Shown in pieces: positions 48,722-57,751 of a stretch of 64,000 nt of DNA. The stretch lies in NCBI GenBank assembly GCA_009711785.1, contig VENA01000016.1, positions 64,476-128,475 on the forward strand, written 5' to 3'. A program made the translations under genes and the position numbers. The stretch is from Bacillota bacterium (GTDB lineage Bacteria > Bacillota > Clostridia > Tissierellales > MES13). Positions within the stretch are counted from its first letter, which is position 1; the number at the start of each line of letters is the position of its first letter. A model generated the notes under the pieces. The model had not been told where the DNA came from. It ran no database searches and worked only from the letters and a program-made list of their open reading frames with translations.

Positions 48722-48765
48722 AATATTTCCTCCTTAAATTTATTATTTTGCTACTTATAAGTAGC

Positions 48766-49791
48766 TTATTTAACCATATTTAAAATTTCTTTTGCTGCAC
48801 CCTCATCTGTTACTAAAACAATATCTTTTTTAAGGGATGAGATTGCTTTTATCGCCTTTGCTTTTTCTGAACCGCAGGCAACTCCTATAACTGTTTTAAT
48901 TTTCTTAAAATCATCTAAAGTAATTCCGACTGTACTAGATTCCCTAACTATCTCACCATCTATATCAAAATAGTATCCAAAGGACTCAGCAACAGCTCCC
49001 TTATTTAAAAGATCAGTAAGTAATTCTTCAGATAATTTTCTTCTTTTAGCCATTACATCTGCTCTACCTATTCCAAATATCAATGCATTCATCTTTTTTA
49101 ACATATCAACTAATTCTCTAATTTCTTCAACTTGTAAAAGCGTATTTAAAGCTTCTTTATTTATGTTATCAGGTACATGCAATAACTTATAACTTCCGTC
49201 TAATCGTTTTGCTAATCTCGCTGCTATATTGTTTGATTGCATTTCTACATTTCTTCCTATTCCACCTCTTGCCGGTAAAACCAAAATATCTTTTAGTTTA
49301 GTATTATAGGGCATAGCGTCTGCTACAGATGCCATAGTGCTACCTCCAGTTATCCCTATTATATTATTATCCTTAATTGTATTTTTTATAAACTCTGCTG
49401 CAGTTTTTCCTACATCTTTTTTTATAAAATCATCTTTGTCAAAATCCCCTGGCACTATAATAATTTTTTTAATTTTCAGCTTTTGCTGTAAACTTTCTTC
49501 TAAATTTGTTAAACCTTTAAGTTTATGTATAAAGCCTTTTAATTGATCTATTATTATTTTTCCATCCTCAGTAACATTCATACCCACAGATTTTATTTCT
49601 AATAATCCTTGCTTCTTTAAAATATTAACCTCTGTTCTAATAATTCTTTCTCCAATACCTAAATTACCAGCTAGAGTTCTTCTTCCTATGGGTTCATTAT
49701 AATAGATATTTCTTAAAATATTATACCTTTTTTCTAGAATTTCAGTCATCTCAGGTATTATCTTTTTTTGAAGTGTTAAAATATCTTCCAT
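48766..49791 (-). CDS. cggR: Central glycolytic genes regulator
   Basis: A 341-residue SorC-family repressor. An N-terminal winged helix-turn-helix (about 20-80: RRTLAGNLGIGERIIRTEVN) precedes a sugar-phosphate-binding domain with GITGGSTMASVADAM (about 150) and GIGRAD. In Bacillus CggR binds fructose-1,6-bisphosphate and represses the gap operon. It lies first in the operon, as in Bacillus. Two copies of a CggR-type operator stand upstream. The start is ATG behind AAGGGGAG. Confidence 0.93.
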   Translation of the reverse strand: MEDILTLQKKIIPEMTEILEKRYNILRNIYYNEPIGRRTLAGNLGIGERIIRTEVNILKKQGLLEIKSVGMNVTEDGKIIIDQLKGFIHKLKGLTNLEESLQQKLKIKKIIIVPGDFDKDDFIKKDVGKTAAEFIKNTIKDNNIIGITGGSTMASVADAMPYNTKLKDILVLPARGGIGRNVEMQSNNIAARLAKRLDGSYKLLHVPDNINKEALNTLLQVEEIRELVDMLKKMNALIFGIGRADVMAKRRKLSEELLTDLLNKGAVAESFGYYFDIDGEIVRESSTVGITLDDFKKIKTVIGVACGSEKAKAIKAISSLKKDIVLVTDEGAAKEILNMVK

Positions 49792-49808
49792 TATTATGCT
49801 CCCCTTAT

Positions 49809-49843
49809 GGACTTTATTAGTCCCTCTTGTTATATTTTGTCCC
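49809..49843 (-). promoter_or_regulatory. CggR-type operator O2, in the cggR leader
   Basis: The minus strand reads GGGAC-N14-GGGAC-N6-AGTCC. It shares the block TAACAAGAGGGAC with operator O1. It ends 17 nt before the cggR start, overlapping the leader, as in the Bacillus cggR-gapA control region. Confidence 0.72.
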
Positions 49844-49910
49844 GATAGTTACATATAAAAAACAATAAATATTTATTGTTATTATCCCTTACACTGTATT
49901 TTTTATACTA

Positions 49911-49946
49911 GGGACTATTTTTGTCCCTCTTGTTAGGTTGTGTCCC
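49911..49946 (-). promoter_or_regulatory. CggR-type operator O1, upstream copy
   Basis: The same GGGAC-N14-GGGAC-N6-AGTCC arrangement, 102 nt upstream of O2. A perfect AT-rich palindrome (49861-49880) lies between. I cannot fix the -35 and -10 boxes with confidence in this region. Confidence 0.7.
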
Positions 49947-50038
49947 ATGTCTACCAAAAAAATATTTCCAATCACCCTACACTCAACATTATAATTCACT
50001 TAGAAAAAAATATCAAGGGTTTAATTAAAACTAAATAA

Positions 50039-50066
50039 AAAAATCTGGAGTAAAATCCAGATTTTT
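50039..50066 (-). terminator. Terminator of rpoN
   Basis: An 11-bp stem AAAAATCTGGA/TCCAGATTTTT with a 6-nt loop and T-run on the minus strand, overlapping the rpoN stop codon. Confidence 0.9.
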
Positions 50067-51444
50067 AAGAATATCGTTTTCTTCTTGTTGAAGATGGTAT
50101 ATTTAACTCATCTCTATATTTAGCAACTGTTCTTCTTGATATTTTAATATTTTTCCCCTTTAAATTATCTGCTATTTTCTGGTCACTTAAAGGTTTTTTT
50201 GGATTTTCACTTTCTATCATGTCACTTATCATTGTCTTAACACTTGTTGATGCAACTCCTCCACTTTTACCCTTTACTCCGCTAGAAAAGAAATATTTAA
50301 GCTCAAATATTCCTCTAGGAGTTTGAACATATTTACCATTTGTAGCTCTACTTACTGTTGATTCATGGACATCAATATCTTCTGCTACTTCTTTTAATGT
50401 TAACGGTTTCAATGACATTTTACCCTTTTCAAAAAAATCCTTTTGAAATTTTAATAATGATTTAACTACATTGTATATAGTCATCCTTCTTTGTTCTATA
50501 CTTTTAATTAACCACATTGCAGAGTTTAATTTCTGTGTAATAAATTTAGAAGTATTATCATCTGCATTATTATTAATCATTTGTTTATAAAAGCTATTTA
50601 CAGAAAGCTTCGGGGCTGTGGAATCCTTTACCATTATTACAAATTCTCCATCAACCTTTTCTACTACTACATCGGGAGTGACAAATTTTACATCATCCCC
50701 TTCATGATAAAATCCCCTACCAGGCTTAGGTTCTAAAGATTTAATTAAATCACAAGCCTTTTGTACATGCTTAATATCAGTATTCAATTTTTTGCTAATT
50801 TTAGAAAGCTTATTCATTGCAATATCCTCTAAATACTTATCTACAATTTCAAAAGCAATGTCATCCTTTATTCCCTTAATTTTTAACTGATTTATCAAAC
50901 ACTCACATAAATCTCTAGCAGCTACTCCGGAAGGATCAAAGGTCTGAACTACTTTTAAAACCTTTTCAACTTCTTTTATATCTACATTAAGTTGTTTTGC
51001 TATATCTTTAATAGGATTACTCAGATAACCATTTTTGTCTATGCTTTCAATAATTAGTTCTGCTATCTGTTTGTTAATTTCATCGAATATTGTTAAATCC
51101 ATTTGAAGTAACAAATGGTCCTTTAACGTTTTTTCTTCAGAAACAAAGTTTTCAAAGGAATAATCTTTCTGTTCACTTTTTTTAGTACTCTTATAGCTTA
51201 TATCGTCATATTGACCTAGATATTCTTTCCAATCCTCTTGATCCATTTCTTTAGTATGATCCTCTATATCATCATGGTGACTTTTAGAATCTATTTCAAG
51301 TAAGGGATTAGACTCCATTTGTTGGTCAATATATTCCCTAAGTTCTAGACTGGTAAATTGTAAAAGTTGTATAGCCTGTCTAAGCTCTGGTGTCATTATT
51401 AATTTTTGTGCTTGCTCTAAAGATAAATCAAAACCCAGTCTCAT
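50065..51444 (-). CDS. rpoN: RNA polymerase sigma-54 factor
   Basis: A 459-residue sigma-54. The glutamine-rich region I (SLEQAQKLIMTPELRQAIQLL) starts the protein. An acidic stretch (about 50-95) and the core-binding region follow. The helix-turn-helix LKEVAEDIDVHESTVSRATN lies near 345, and the RpoN box ISRRTVAKYRDELNIPSSTRR near 435-455. It directs transcription from -24/-12 promoters with an enhancer-binding ATPase; none is encoded in this window and I saw no clear -24/-12 site. It is monocistronic, upstream of cggR. Confidence 0.96.
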   Translation of the reverse strand: MRLGFDLSLEQAQKLIMTPELRQAIQLLQFTSLELREYIDQQMESNPLLEIDSKSHHDDIEDHTKEMDQEDWKEYLGQYDDISYKSTKKSEQKDYSFENFVSEEKTLKDHLLLQMDLTIFDEINKQIAELIIESIDKNGYLSNPIKDIAKQLNVDIKEVEKVLKVVQTFDPSGVAARDLCECLINQLKIKGIKDDIAFEIVDKYLEDIAMNKLSKISKKLNTDIKHVQKACDLIKSLEPKPGRGFYHEGDDVKFVTPDVVVEKVDGEFVIMVKDSTAPKLSVNSFYKQMINNNADDNTSKFITQKLNSAMWLIKSIEQRRMTIYNVVKSLLKFQKDFFEKGKMSLKPLTLKEVAEDIDVHESTVSRATNGKYVQTPRGIFELKYFFSSGVKGKSGGVASTSVKTMISDMIESENPKKPLSDQKIADNLKGKNIKISRRTVAKYRDELNIPSSTRRKRYS

Positions 51445-51506
51445 CTTTTCACCCCAAACTAAAATTTAAACTTCTTTCTTTAATATATGAAATTAGACCT
51501 ATATTT

Positions 51507-51536
51507 ATTATATCAAAAGTACCATGATAACCACAA
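51507..51536 (-). promoter_or_regulatory. Candidate promoter of rpoN
   Basis: A perfect TATAAT on the minus strand (51507-51512) with a poor TTGTGG at -35 and an 18-nt spacer, about 60 nt before the start codon. Confidence 0.5.
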
Positions 51537-51577
51537 ATACTATATTTAGAAATACATTATATTACATTTAAAGAAAA

Positions 51578-51603
51578 AAAAGAACACATTGCTGTGTTCT
51601 TTT
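51578..51603 (-). terminator. Terminator of the nucleoside importer operon
   Basis: An 11-bp stem AAAAGAACACA/TGTGTTCTTTT, a 4-nt loop and a T-run on the minus strand, overlapping the last stop codon. Confidence 0.92.
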
Positions 51604-52535
51604 TAAGCTTCATCTTTTTCATAGGGTATACCATCAGCCGCTGGACCATTAGCTCTTCCTACAAAGCCTGTTAATATAACTAATGTTAATACATAAGGAA
51701 GCATTGCTAATATTTGTGATGAAACTTGTAAGTCTGTTCTTCCTATAAATATAACAAGTCCTTGGGAAGCCCCAAATAATAAACAAGCAAGCATCGCACC
51801 TTGAGGTTTCCATTTACCAAAAATCATTGCTGCAAGGGCAATAAAACCATGACCTGATATTAATGTAGGTCTAAAGTTAGAAACAACTGCTAAACTCATT
51901 GCAGCCCCTCCAAATCCTGCGAAAATACCTGATAATATAACACATAAATATCTAATCTTATAAACATTTATTCCCAAAGTATCAGCTGCTTTAGGATGCT
52001 CTCCTACAGCCCTTATTCTTAATCCTAACTTAGTTTTATATAATAAAAACCACATAATTAGTACTAACAAGAATGCTAGATACACAGTTGCATATTGATT
52101 AAAAACTAAATCTAGAAATGAATTTTGAGCAAATACTCCATTTAATGGTCTTGGCATTTTAGCATTAAAATCAATCGATTCTGTCATTGTAGCTCCATCG
52201 AAAAATAAACGACTTAAAAACAATGCTAATCCAGGCCCTAAAAAGTTAATAGCAATACCTGAAACTACTTGGTCTGCTGCAAAGGTTACTGAAGCTATAG
52301 CATGTAATAAAGCTAAAATTCCAGAAGCTATACCTGCTGCTAAAAATGCTAGCCAAGGGTTTCCAGAATAAAATCCAACAGTAGCACCTGTAAATGCTCC
52401 TATGGCCATCATTCCCTCAAGTCCTATATTAACAACCCCTGAGTTTTCAGAAATTACTCCACCAAGGGATGTAAACATTAAAGGCGCTGAATATAATAAA
52501 GTTGTTCCTAGTATAAATCCAAGATTAGCCAACAT
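51603..52535 (-). CDS. Nucleoside ABC transporter permease (NupQ/YufQ-like)
   Basis: A 310-residue permease of the BPD_transp_2 class with about nine helices. It contains GVVNIGLEGMMAIGAF near the N-terminus and the cytoplasmic coupling segment LRIRAVGEHPKAADTLGI (about 180). It is the second permease of a Bmp-type importer for purine nucleosides. The ATG at 52535 behind AGAGGTG is used; it overlaps the end of the upstream permease gene by 11 nt, indicating translational coupling. It is last in the operon. Confidence 0.9.
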   Translation of the reverse strand: MLANLGFILGTTLLYSAPLMFTSLGGVISENSGVVNIGLEGMMAIGAFTGATVGFYSGNPWLAFLAAGIASGILALLHAIASVTFAADQVVSGIAINFLGPGLALFLSRLFFDGATMTESIDFNAKMPRPLNGVFAQNSFLDLVFNQYATVYLAFLLVLIMWFLLYKTKLGLRIRAVGEHPKAADTLGINVYKIRYLCVILSGIFAGFGGAAMSLAVVSNFRPTLISGHGFIALAAMIFGKWKPQGAMLACLLFGASQGLVIFIGRTDLQVSSQILAMLPYVLTLVILTGFVGRANGPAADGIPYEKDEA

Positions 52536-53661
52536 TTTTATCACCTCTTTTGTTGCTTCTAAAATCTAGTACCATTTTAATAAATTTAGGGATTGCTATA
52601 AAAAATACTATAGTACCTATAACTATATCTATCATCTCAGATGGAGCTCCTAAAGTTGACTGTATTTTAGGACCTCCATATTTTAAAGCACCAAATAATA
52701 ATCCTGCAAAAACACTACCAAAAGCTGTATTACTACCAATAAGGGAAACCGCTATACCATCAAAGCCATAACCCTCCATTGCAGCTAATTTAGTTACAGC
52801 CTTAGTAACTCCCATAACTTGTAAAGCTCCTGCAGCACCAGCTAAAGATCCTGCTATAAACATTGATCTCACCATACTTTTTTCAACTGCTATTCCGCCA
52901 TATTCAGCTGCATGCTTATTAAATCCAACTGCTCTTAATTCATATCCTAAGGTAGTTTTATTTAAAATATACCAAACTACTACAGCTAATAATATAGCTA
53001 CTAAAAATCCCCAGTTAGCCGGCGTTTTTAATATATCTTGTAAAATTGGATGATTACTCAACCACTGTCTTCCTTCATCTGTCCATTTCCATTTCTCTAA
53101 AATTATAATTCTTGCTGTATCTAATATTTTATAACTTGACTCACTTTCAGGTCTTCTAACACCTTCAGACATAACTATAAAATTATTTAAATAAAGAGCT
53201 ATCCAGTTAAGCATAATAGTTGCAATAACTTCATGTACTCCAAACTTAGCTTTTAAAAATCCTGCTATACCTCCATATAGCCCTGCTGCTAATGCTGCTA
53301 GTAAAAATACAAAAATTACATGTATTACTGGTGGTAAATGAAGGAAATATCCAACCATTGTAGCAACTAATGCCCCTATAATGTATTGTCCTTCTGCTCC
53401 TATGTTAAACAGTCCTGTTCTAAATGCAAAAGCAACAGAAAGTCCTGTAAGAATAAGAGGAGTAGAATAAAGGATAGTATAAGCTATATATTTTGGTCTT
53501 CCGAATATTCCTTTTATTATAATTCCATAGGCTGTTATTGGATTATAACCAGCTATTAATAATGCAATAGCACCAACTATGAGTCCAATAAAAATAGATA
53601 TAAAGGTAAAACCTACTTTACCTTTGAGAAATTTTTTAAATGAAAACTTACTCTTGGCCAT
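52525..53661 (-). CDS. Nucleoside ABC transporter permease (NupP/YufP-like)
   Basis: A 378-residue permease of the BPD_transp_2 class with about ten helices. The signature LFNIGAEGQYIIGAL lies near residue 85. A loop of about 50 polar residues (about 170-220) precedes the second helix bundle. The coupling helix LRAVGFNKHAAEYGGI lies near 245. The start is ATG 53661 behind GGAGGAGG, overlapping the ATPase gene by 14 nt. It pairs with the downstream permease. Confidence 0.9.
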   Translation of the reverse strand: MAKSKFSFKKFLKGKVGFTFISIFIGLIVGAIALLIAGYNPITAYGIIIKGIFGRPKYIAYTILYSTPLILTGLSVAFAFRTGLFNIGAEGQYIIGALVATMVGYFLHLPPVIHVIFVFLLAALAAGLYGGIAGFLKAKFGVHEVIATIMLNWIALYLNNFIVMSEGVRRPESESSYKILDTARIIILEKWKWTDEGRQWLSNHPILQDILKTPANWGFLVAILLAVVVWYILNKTTLGYELRAVGFNKHAAEYGGIAVEKSMVRSMFIAGSLAGAAGALQVMGVTKAVTKLAAMEGYGFDGIAVSLIGSNTAFGSVFAGLLFGALKYGGPKIQSTLGAPSEMIDIVIGTIVFFIAIPKFIKMVLDFRSNKRGDKNVG

Positions 53662-55192
53662 CTGTAGCACCTCCTCCAGCCATCATAAGACCTAGCTTAT
53701 TTTCATTTGCGTCTTTTTGGTCTATAATACCAACTATTCTTCCTTCATATATGACAGCTATTCTATCTGATACATTCATTACTTCATCTAATTCTAGAGA
53801 AACTAAAAGTACTGCTTTACCTTTATCCCTTTGTTCAACTAAAGATTTGTGCACATATTCTATGGCACCAACATCTAAACCCCTTGTAGGTTGTGAAGCA
53901 ATAAGTAAATCTGGATTATTAGATACTTCCCTTGCTATAATGACCTTTTGTTGATTACCACCTGAAAGTGCTTTAGCTTTTATCTTTTCATTAGCTGGTC
54001 TAATATCAAATCTTTTTATCAGTTTCTTAGCATAATCGTTTATGCCTTTAGGATTAAGTATACCGTTTTTTGAAAATGGCTTTTTATGATAATTTTCTAA
54101 AATCATATTCTCTTCTACCGAATACTCTAATACTAAACCTCTTTTTTGTCTATCTTCAGGTATTGTAGATACTTTATTTTCAATGATATTTTTTGGCTCT
54201 TTATTAGTAATATCTTTTCCATTCATTAATACTTTTCCATTAGAAATCTTTCTAAGACCAGTAATTCCTTCAACTAACTCTGTTTGACCATTTCCATCTA
54301 CTCCGGCTATTCCTAGTATCTCTCCAGAATGAACTTCTAAAGACAAACCATCTACCGCTTCAATACCACGATTATCCTCAACAACAAGATCGTCTATTTT
54401 TAGAACTACATTCCCTTTTTCTTTATCCTCTTTATCTACTTCAAAGCTAACCTCTCTACCTACCATTTTAGAAGCTAACTCATCTTCATCTGTTTTGGAT
54501 ACATCCACAGTATCAATGTGTTTACCTCTACGAATTATTGTACAATAATCTGCAACCATTTTTATTTCTTTTAGTTTATGGGTAATTATTATTATACTTT
54601 TACCCTCTTTTGTTAAATTTCTTATTATTTCAACTAAATCCTTAATTTCCTGAGGAGTTAAAACCGCTGTTGGCTCATCTAATATAAGTATCTCTGCTCC
54701 TCTATATAAAGCCTTTAATATTTCTACTCTTTGTTGCATACCTACTGTTATGTCTTCTATCTTTTGATCAGGATCAACATGAAGTCCATATTTTTCAGAA
54801 AGTCTTTTTACTTCCTTAACTGCTTTTTTCATATCTAATTGACCCATACCCTTAGTCGTTTCCATTCCTAGGATAATATTTTCTGCCACAGTAAAGGGTT
54901 CAACTAACATAAAATGCTGATGGACCATTCCTATTCCCTTTTCTATTGCAACATTAGGATCTTGTATTTCAATTTTTTCTCCATTTATAAAAATTTCTCC
55001 AGCAGTAGGATTATAAAGTCCATATAATACATTCATTAAGGTTGTCTTTCCTGCACCATTTTCCCCTAAAAGAGCATGTACCTCACCTTTATGGACTGTT
55101 AAATTAATATTATCATTAGCTGTAAAATCTCCAAATTTCTTAGTTATATTTTTCATTTCCACGACTTTTTGGTCAAAATCAATGTTACTCAA
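53648..55192 (-). CDS. Nucleoside ABC transporter ATP-binding protein (NupO/YufO-like)
   Basis: A 514-residue twin ATPase. Domain 1 has Walker A GENGAGKT (about 43), the signature ITVGMQQRVEILKAL and ILILDEPTAVLTP. Domain 2 has a variant P-loop GVDGNGQTE (about 300), LSGGNQQKV and SQPTRGLD. The degenerate second Walker A is usual for the sugar/nucleoside (RbsA-like) subclass. The start appears to be TTG behind GGAGG. It is separated from the binding-protein gene by a hairpin and overlaps the next permease gene. Confidence 0.92.
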   Translation of the reverse strand: MSNIDFDQKVVEMKNITKKFGDFTANDNINLTVHKGEVHALLGENGAGKTTLMNVLYGLYNPTAGEIFINGEKIEIQDPNVAIEKGIGMVHQHFMLVEPFTVAENIILGMETTKGMGQLDMKKAVKEVKRLSEKYGLHVDPDQKIEDITVGMQQRVEILKALYRGAEILILDEPTAVLTPQEIKDLVEIIRNLTKEGKSIIIITHKLKEIKMVADYCTIIRRGKHIDTVDVSKTDEDELASKMVGREVSFEVDKEDKEKGNVVLKIDDLVVEDNRGIEAVDGLSLEVHSGEILGIAGVDGNGQTELVEGITGLRKISNGKVLMNGKDITNKEPKNIIENKVSTIPEDRQKRGLVLEYSVEENMILENYHKKPFSKNGILNPKGINDYAKKLIKRFDIRPANEKIKAKALSGGNQQKVIIAREVSNNPDLLIASQPTRGLDVGAIEYVHKSLVEQRDKGKAVLLVSLELDEVMNVSDRIAVIYEGRIVGIIDQKDANENKLGLMMAGGGATDGQE

Positions 55193-55219
55193 AAAAATGA
55201 CCTCCTATCTTATATATCT

Positions 55220-55249
55220 AAACAGCTCAGACTTTAGTCCGAGCTGTTT
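55220..55249 (-). other. Intercistronic hairpin between the binding protein and ATPase genes
   Basis: A 15-nt stem (AAACAGCTC…GAGCTGTTT, one mismatch) with only a weak T-run afterwards. This is a common arrangement that keeps the binding-protein mRNA more abundant than the permease genes. Confidence 0.7.
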
Positions 55250-55262
55250 AAAATAATTTATT

Positions 55263-56297
55263 TTATAGATTGTTATTGCTTAAAAACTCGTTATATGTGT
55301 CTTCATTATATGGAACAGATATTTCTCCATCTATAATTTTTTGTTTAAGTTCTTCAACTTCGTTTAATAAATCTTCTGGTACGTGCTTATCTGATGTTGG
55401 TGCAATTCCAACTCCACCTTCAGCTAAACCGTATACAACAGTTTGACCACCTGGGAAGTTTTCTTCTTTTAAGTCTTTAGCTATATTAAACACTGCATTA
55501 TCAACACGCTTCATAGCTGATGTTAATACATTTTCTGGTGCTAAATGATTTTGATCTCTATCAACACCAATAGCCCATTTATCTTGTTCTTTAGCTGCTT
55601 CTATAACGCCGTCTCCAACTCCACCAGCTGCGTGGAATACAATGTCAGCTCCCTGTTGATACATTGAGTTTGCAATTGCTTTACCCTTAGCAGCATCTGT
55701 AAAGGATTCAGCATATTGTCTAATAACTTCTACATCTGAATTTGCATATTTAACACCTGCATGGTATCCATAGTCAAATCCATCTATTACTTCACCTCTC
55801 ATACCACCAACAAATCCAACTTTTTCTGTCTTAGTCATCTTAGCAGCTATGTATCCAACTAAGAAAGATGGTTGTTCAGCTTTAAATACAACTCCAACTA
55901 CATTTTCTGGTGTTTCCTCTCCATAAGCAAAATCGATAATTGCATATTTTTGCTCTGGGTTTTGCTTTGCTGCTTGTTTTATTGCATCTCCCATCTTAAA
56001 TCCTATACCCCAAATAAGGTCATTACCTGCATCTAATAATGTTTCCATATTTGGCTTATAATCAGCTTCTTGATTTGATTCTTGATAAGAAATGTTTACT
56101 CCTAATTCCTCTTCTGCTCTTTGTAAACCTTCCCAAGCAGATTGGTTAAATGATTGGTCGTTAATTCCACCAACATCTGTAACCATTGCAATACTTGTCT
56201 TGTCTTCATTTGTTCCACCATTGCCTCCTGCACATCCTACAGACAATGTAAGCACTAATACTATTGATAAAACTAATGCTAAACTTCTTTTTAACAT
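55263..56297 (-). CDS. BMP-family nucleoside-binding lipoprotein (BmpA/NupN-like)
   Basis: A 344-residue lipoprotein. The signal peptide ends in a lipobox LSVGCAGG with lipidated C22, then a Gly/Asn-rich spacer. The mature part is a Bmp (PnrA) domain: VTDVGGINDQSFNQSAWEG, WGIGFKMGD, FVGGMRGEVIDGFDYGYHAG and AAGGVGDGVIEAA, which binds purine nucleosides in characterised homologues. It delivers substrate to the permease pair downstream. The start is ATG behind GAGGAGGG. Confidence 0.92.
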   Translation of the reverse strand: MLKRSLALVLSIVLVLTLSVGCAGGNGGTNEDKTSIAMVTDVGGINDQSFNQSAWEGLQRAEEELGVNISYQESNQEADYKPNMETLLDAGNDLIWGIGFKMGDAIKQAAKQNPEQKYAIIDFAYGEETPENVVGVVFKAEQPSFLVGYIAAKMTKTEKVGFVGGMRGEVIDGFDYGYHAGVKYANSDVEVIRQYAESFTDAAKGKAIANSMYQQGADIVFHAAGGVGDGVIEAAKEQDKWAIGVDRDQNHLAPENVLTSAMKRVDNAVFNIAKDLKEENFPGGQTVVYGLAEGGVGIAPTSDKHVPEDLLNEVEELKQKIIDGEISVPYNEDTYNEFLSNNNL

Positions 56298-56438
56298 AAA
56301 AACCCTCCTCTAAATTTTGATGTCACTGCTGAAACATAATTTCAACAACATACTATGTTTTCTACAAATCTTTGATTAATCCTTCTTTTTGTAAAAAAAA
56401 TATGTTTCTGTAATAAATATGTTAGCTGGTGAATTTAT

Positions 56439-56468
56439 ATTATACAATATTTTACTTAATTTTTCTAA
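56439..56468 (-). promoter_or_regulatory. Candidate promoter of the nucleoside importer operon
   Basis: A perfect TATAAT (56439-56444) with a weak TTAGAA near -35. The leader to the lipoprotein gene is about 135 nt; I see no riboswitch in it. Confidence 0.5.
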
Positions 56469-56490
56469 TTTATTATCAAAAAGTAATAAA

Positions 56491-56514
56491 AAAGACCCTA
56501 ATAAAAGGGTCCTT
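56491..56514 (-). terminator. Terminator of the glycine reductase operon
   Basis: An 8-bp stem AAGGACCC/GGGTCTTT with one G-T pair and a T6 run on the minus strand, about 25 nt after the grdD stop. Confidence 0.85.
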
Positions 56515-56536
56515 TACATAACAAAGATCAGTTTCT

Positions 56537-57715
56537 TTAACATGGATCAGATTCTTTACTTACATATCCTTCCTTAGCTAAAATTTCAATAGCCTTATCT
56601 AATCTGTCTTCATTAACCATGACTATTGGTCCAGTACAGCCCATTCCACTTTCTGCATATATTTTATTTTTCCAAAGAACCTTTACTGCAACCTCTAAAT
56701 CCATAATATCAATCCCTGATATTGAACCAGTTACAACTTCCTTTGGTGGTTGAGCTACTTCTTCTTCATCATCACTTTTTTTATTTTCTTTATTTAATTT
56801 AGCTAATATATCTTCATATTTAGCTTTTTTTGCTTTTTTATGCTCATCTTTACTAACTGAAGTAATATCACCCTTAGCTACCTTGCCTGCATAATTTAAA
56901 GCATTTGCAACAACAGGAGCTCCTGATGCTCTTGAAAGTATTAATATACTTCTTTTATAGCCATCGCCTACACCTGGGCCATATCCATATCCTAAAGCTT
57001 CATAACTACCTCCAGTAGTATAGGATGAAAATACTTTCATTAATAAATTACCAGTTAAACTATCTGTAACCATTACATCTGGAGTTCCTGTTAATAAATC
57101 ATTCCCTCTCATAACAGAACCACCATCTGCTCTCATAGATTCAGCAAAGTTTATATCATAACCATTTTCTTTAAGTTCTTTTAATGATCTTTCAACCTGT
57201 CTAGCTCCATCTACATTTAAGATACCAACAGTTGGATTCTTAACTCCCATAGATTTTGCAGCTATAATTCCATATAAACCATTTTTAACCATAGCTTCAA
57301 CTCTATTAGGGGATGAAGTACCTGTTGTTGTAGCTATAAACATCTCTTTACCAAATCCTGGTGTAACTACTCTACCTACAGTTGAAACACCTATTGGAAA
57401 GTTATAATGCATTGTTACTGCACTTTGTATGTTTCCATTATCTAATAGTTCTTCCATTTTTCTATGTTGATCATCTTCATCAGTAGCTTCAACTACTTCT
57501 AAATTAGTTTCAACTTTTGGTCCTATAAGTACAACTTCAATAGAATCATCTTTACTTTGAGCTAACTCAGCACCCTTTACAATATTTTCAACACCATGTT
57601 CACTTCCAAGTAAAGTTATCCCAACTCGTGCCTTTTGACCAAACTGACCAGTTTCTAATGCATCTGCTATATCATTAAATACTTTTCCGATCATATTATT
57701 AACTTTATCAGTCAT
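56537..57715 (-). CDS. grdD: Glycine reductase complex component C, subunit alpha
   Basis: A 392-residue GrdD, related to PlsX-like acyl-phosphate enzymes. Visible marks are ARVGITLLGSEHGVE, the ATTTGTSSPNRVEAMV and LGYGYGPGVGDGYKR stretches, an acidic-lysine insertion near 325 and the conserved C-terminal SGMGCTGPIVMVNED. With GrdC it converts the selenium-bound carboxymethyl of protein A to an acetyl thioester and releases acetyl phosphate. The start is ATG behind AGAGGTGAG. It is last in the operon, 36 nt after grdC. Confidence 0.94.
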   Translation of the reverse strand: MTDKVNNMIGKVFNDIADALETGQFGQKARVGITLLGSEHGVENIVKGAELAQSKDDSIEVVLIGPKVETNLEVVEATDEDDQHRKMEELLDNGNIQSAVTMHYNFPIGVSTVGRVVTPGFGKEMFIATTTGTSSPNRVEAMVKNGLYGIIAAKSMGVKNPTVGILNVDGARQVERSLKELKENGYDINFAESMRADGGSVMRGNDLLTGTPDVMVTDSLTGNLLMKVFSSYTTGGSYEALGYGYGPGVGDGYKRSILILSRASGAPVVANALNYAGKVAKGDITSVSKDEHKKAKKAKYEDILAKLNKENKKSDDEEEVAQPPKEVVTGSISGIDIMDLEVAVKVLWKNKIYAESGMGCTGPIVMVNEDRLDKAIEILAKEGYVSKESDPC

Positions 57716-57751
57716 CCAACTCACCTCTATTCTTTGGAATTTTTTCTTAAT

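Noticed and set aside
50065..51444. Sigma-54 (-24/-12) promoters in this window
   Set aside because: No convincing TGGCAC-N5-TTGC match was noticed upstream of any gene here, so rpoN targets are likely elsewhere.
56298..56440. Possible purine riboswitch in the leader of the nucleoside importer
   Set aside because: No conserved purine aptamer core or paired P1 could be found; only AT-rich sequence.
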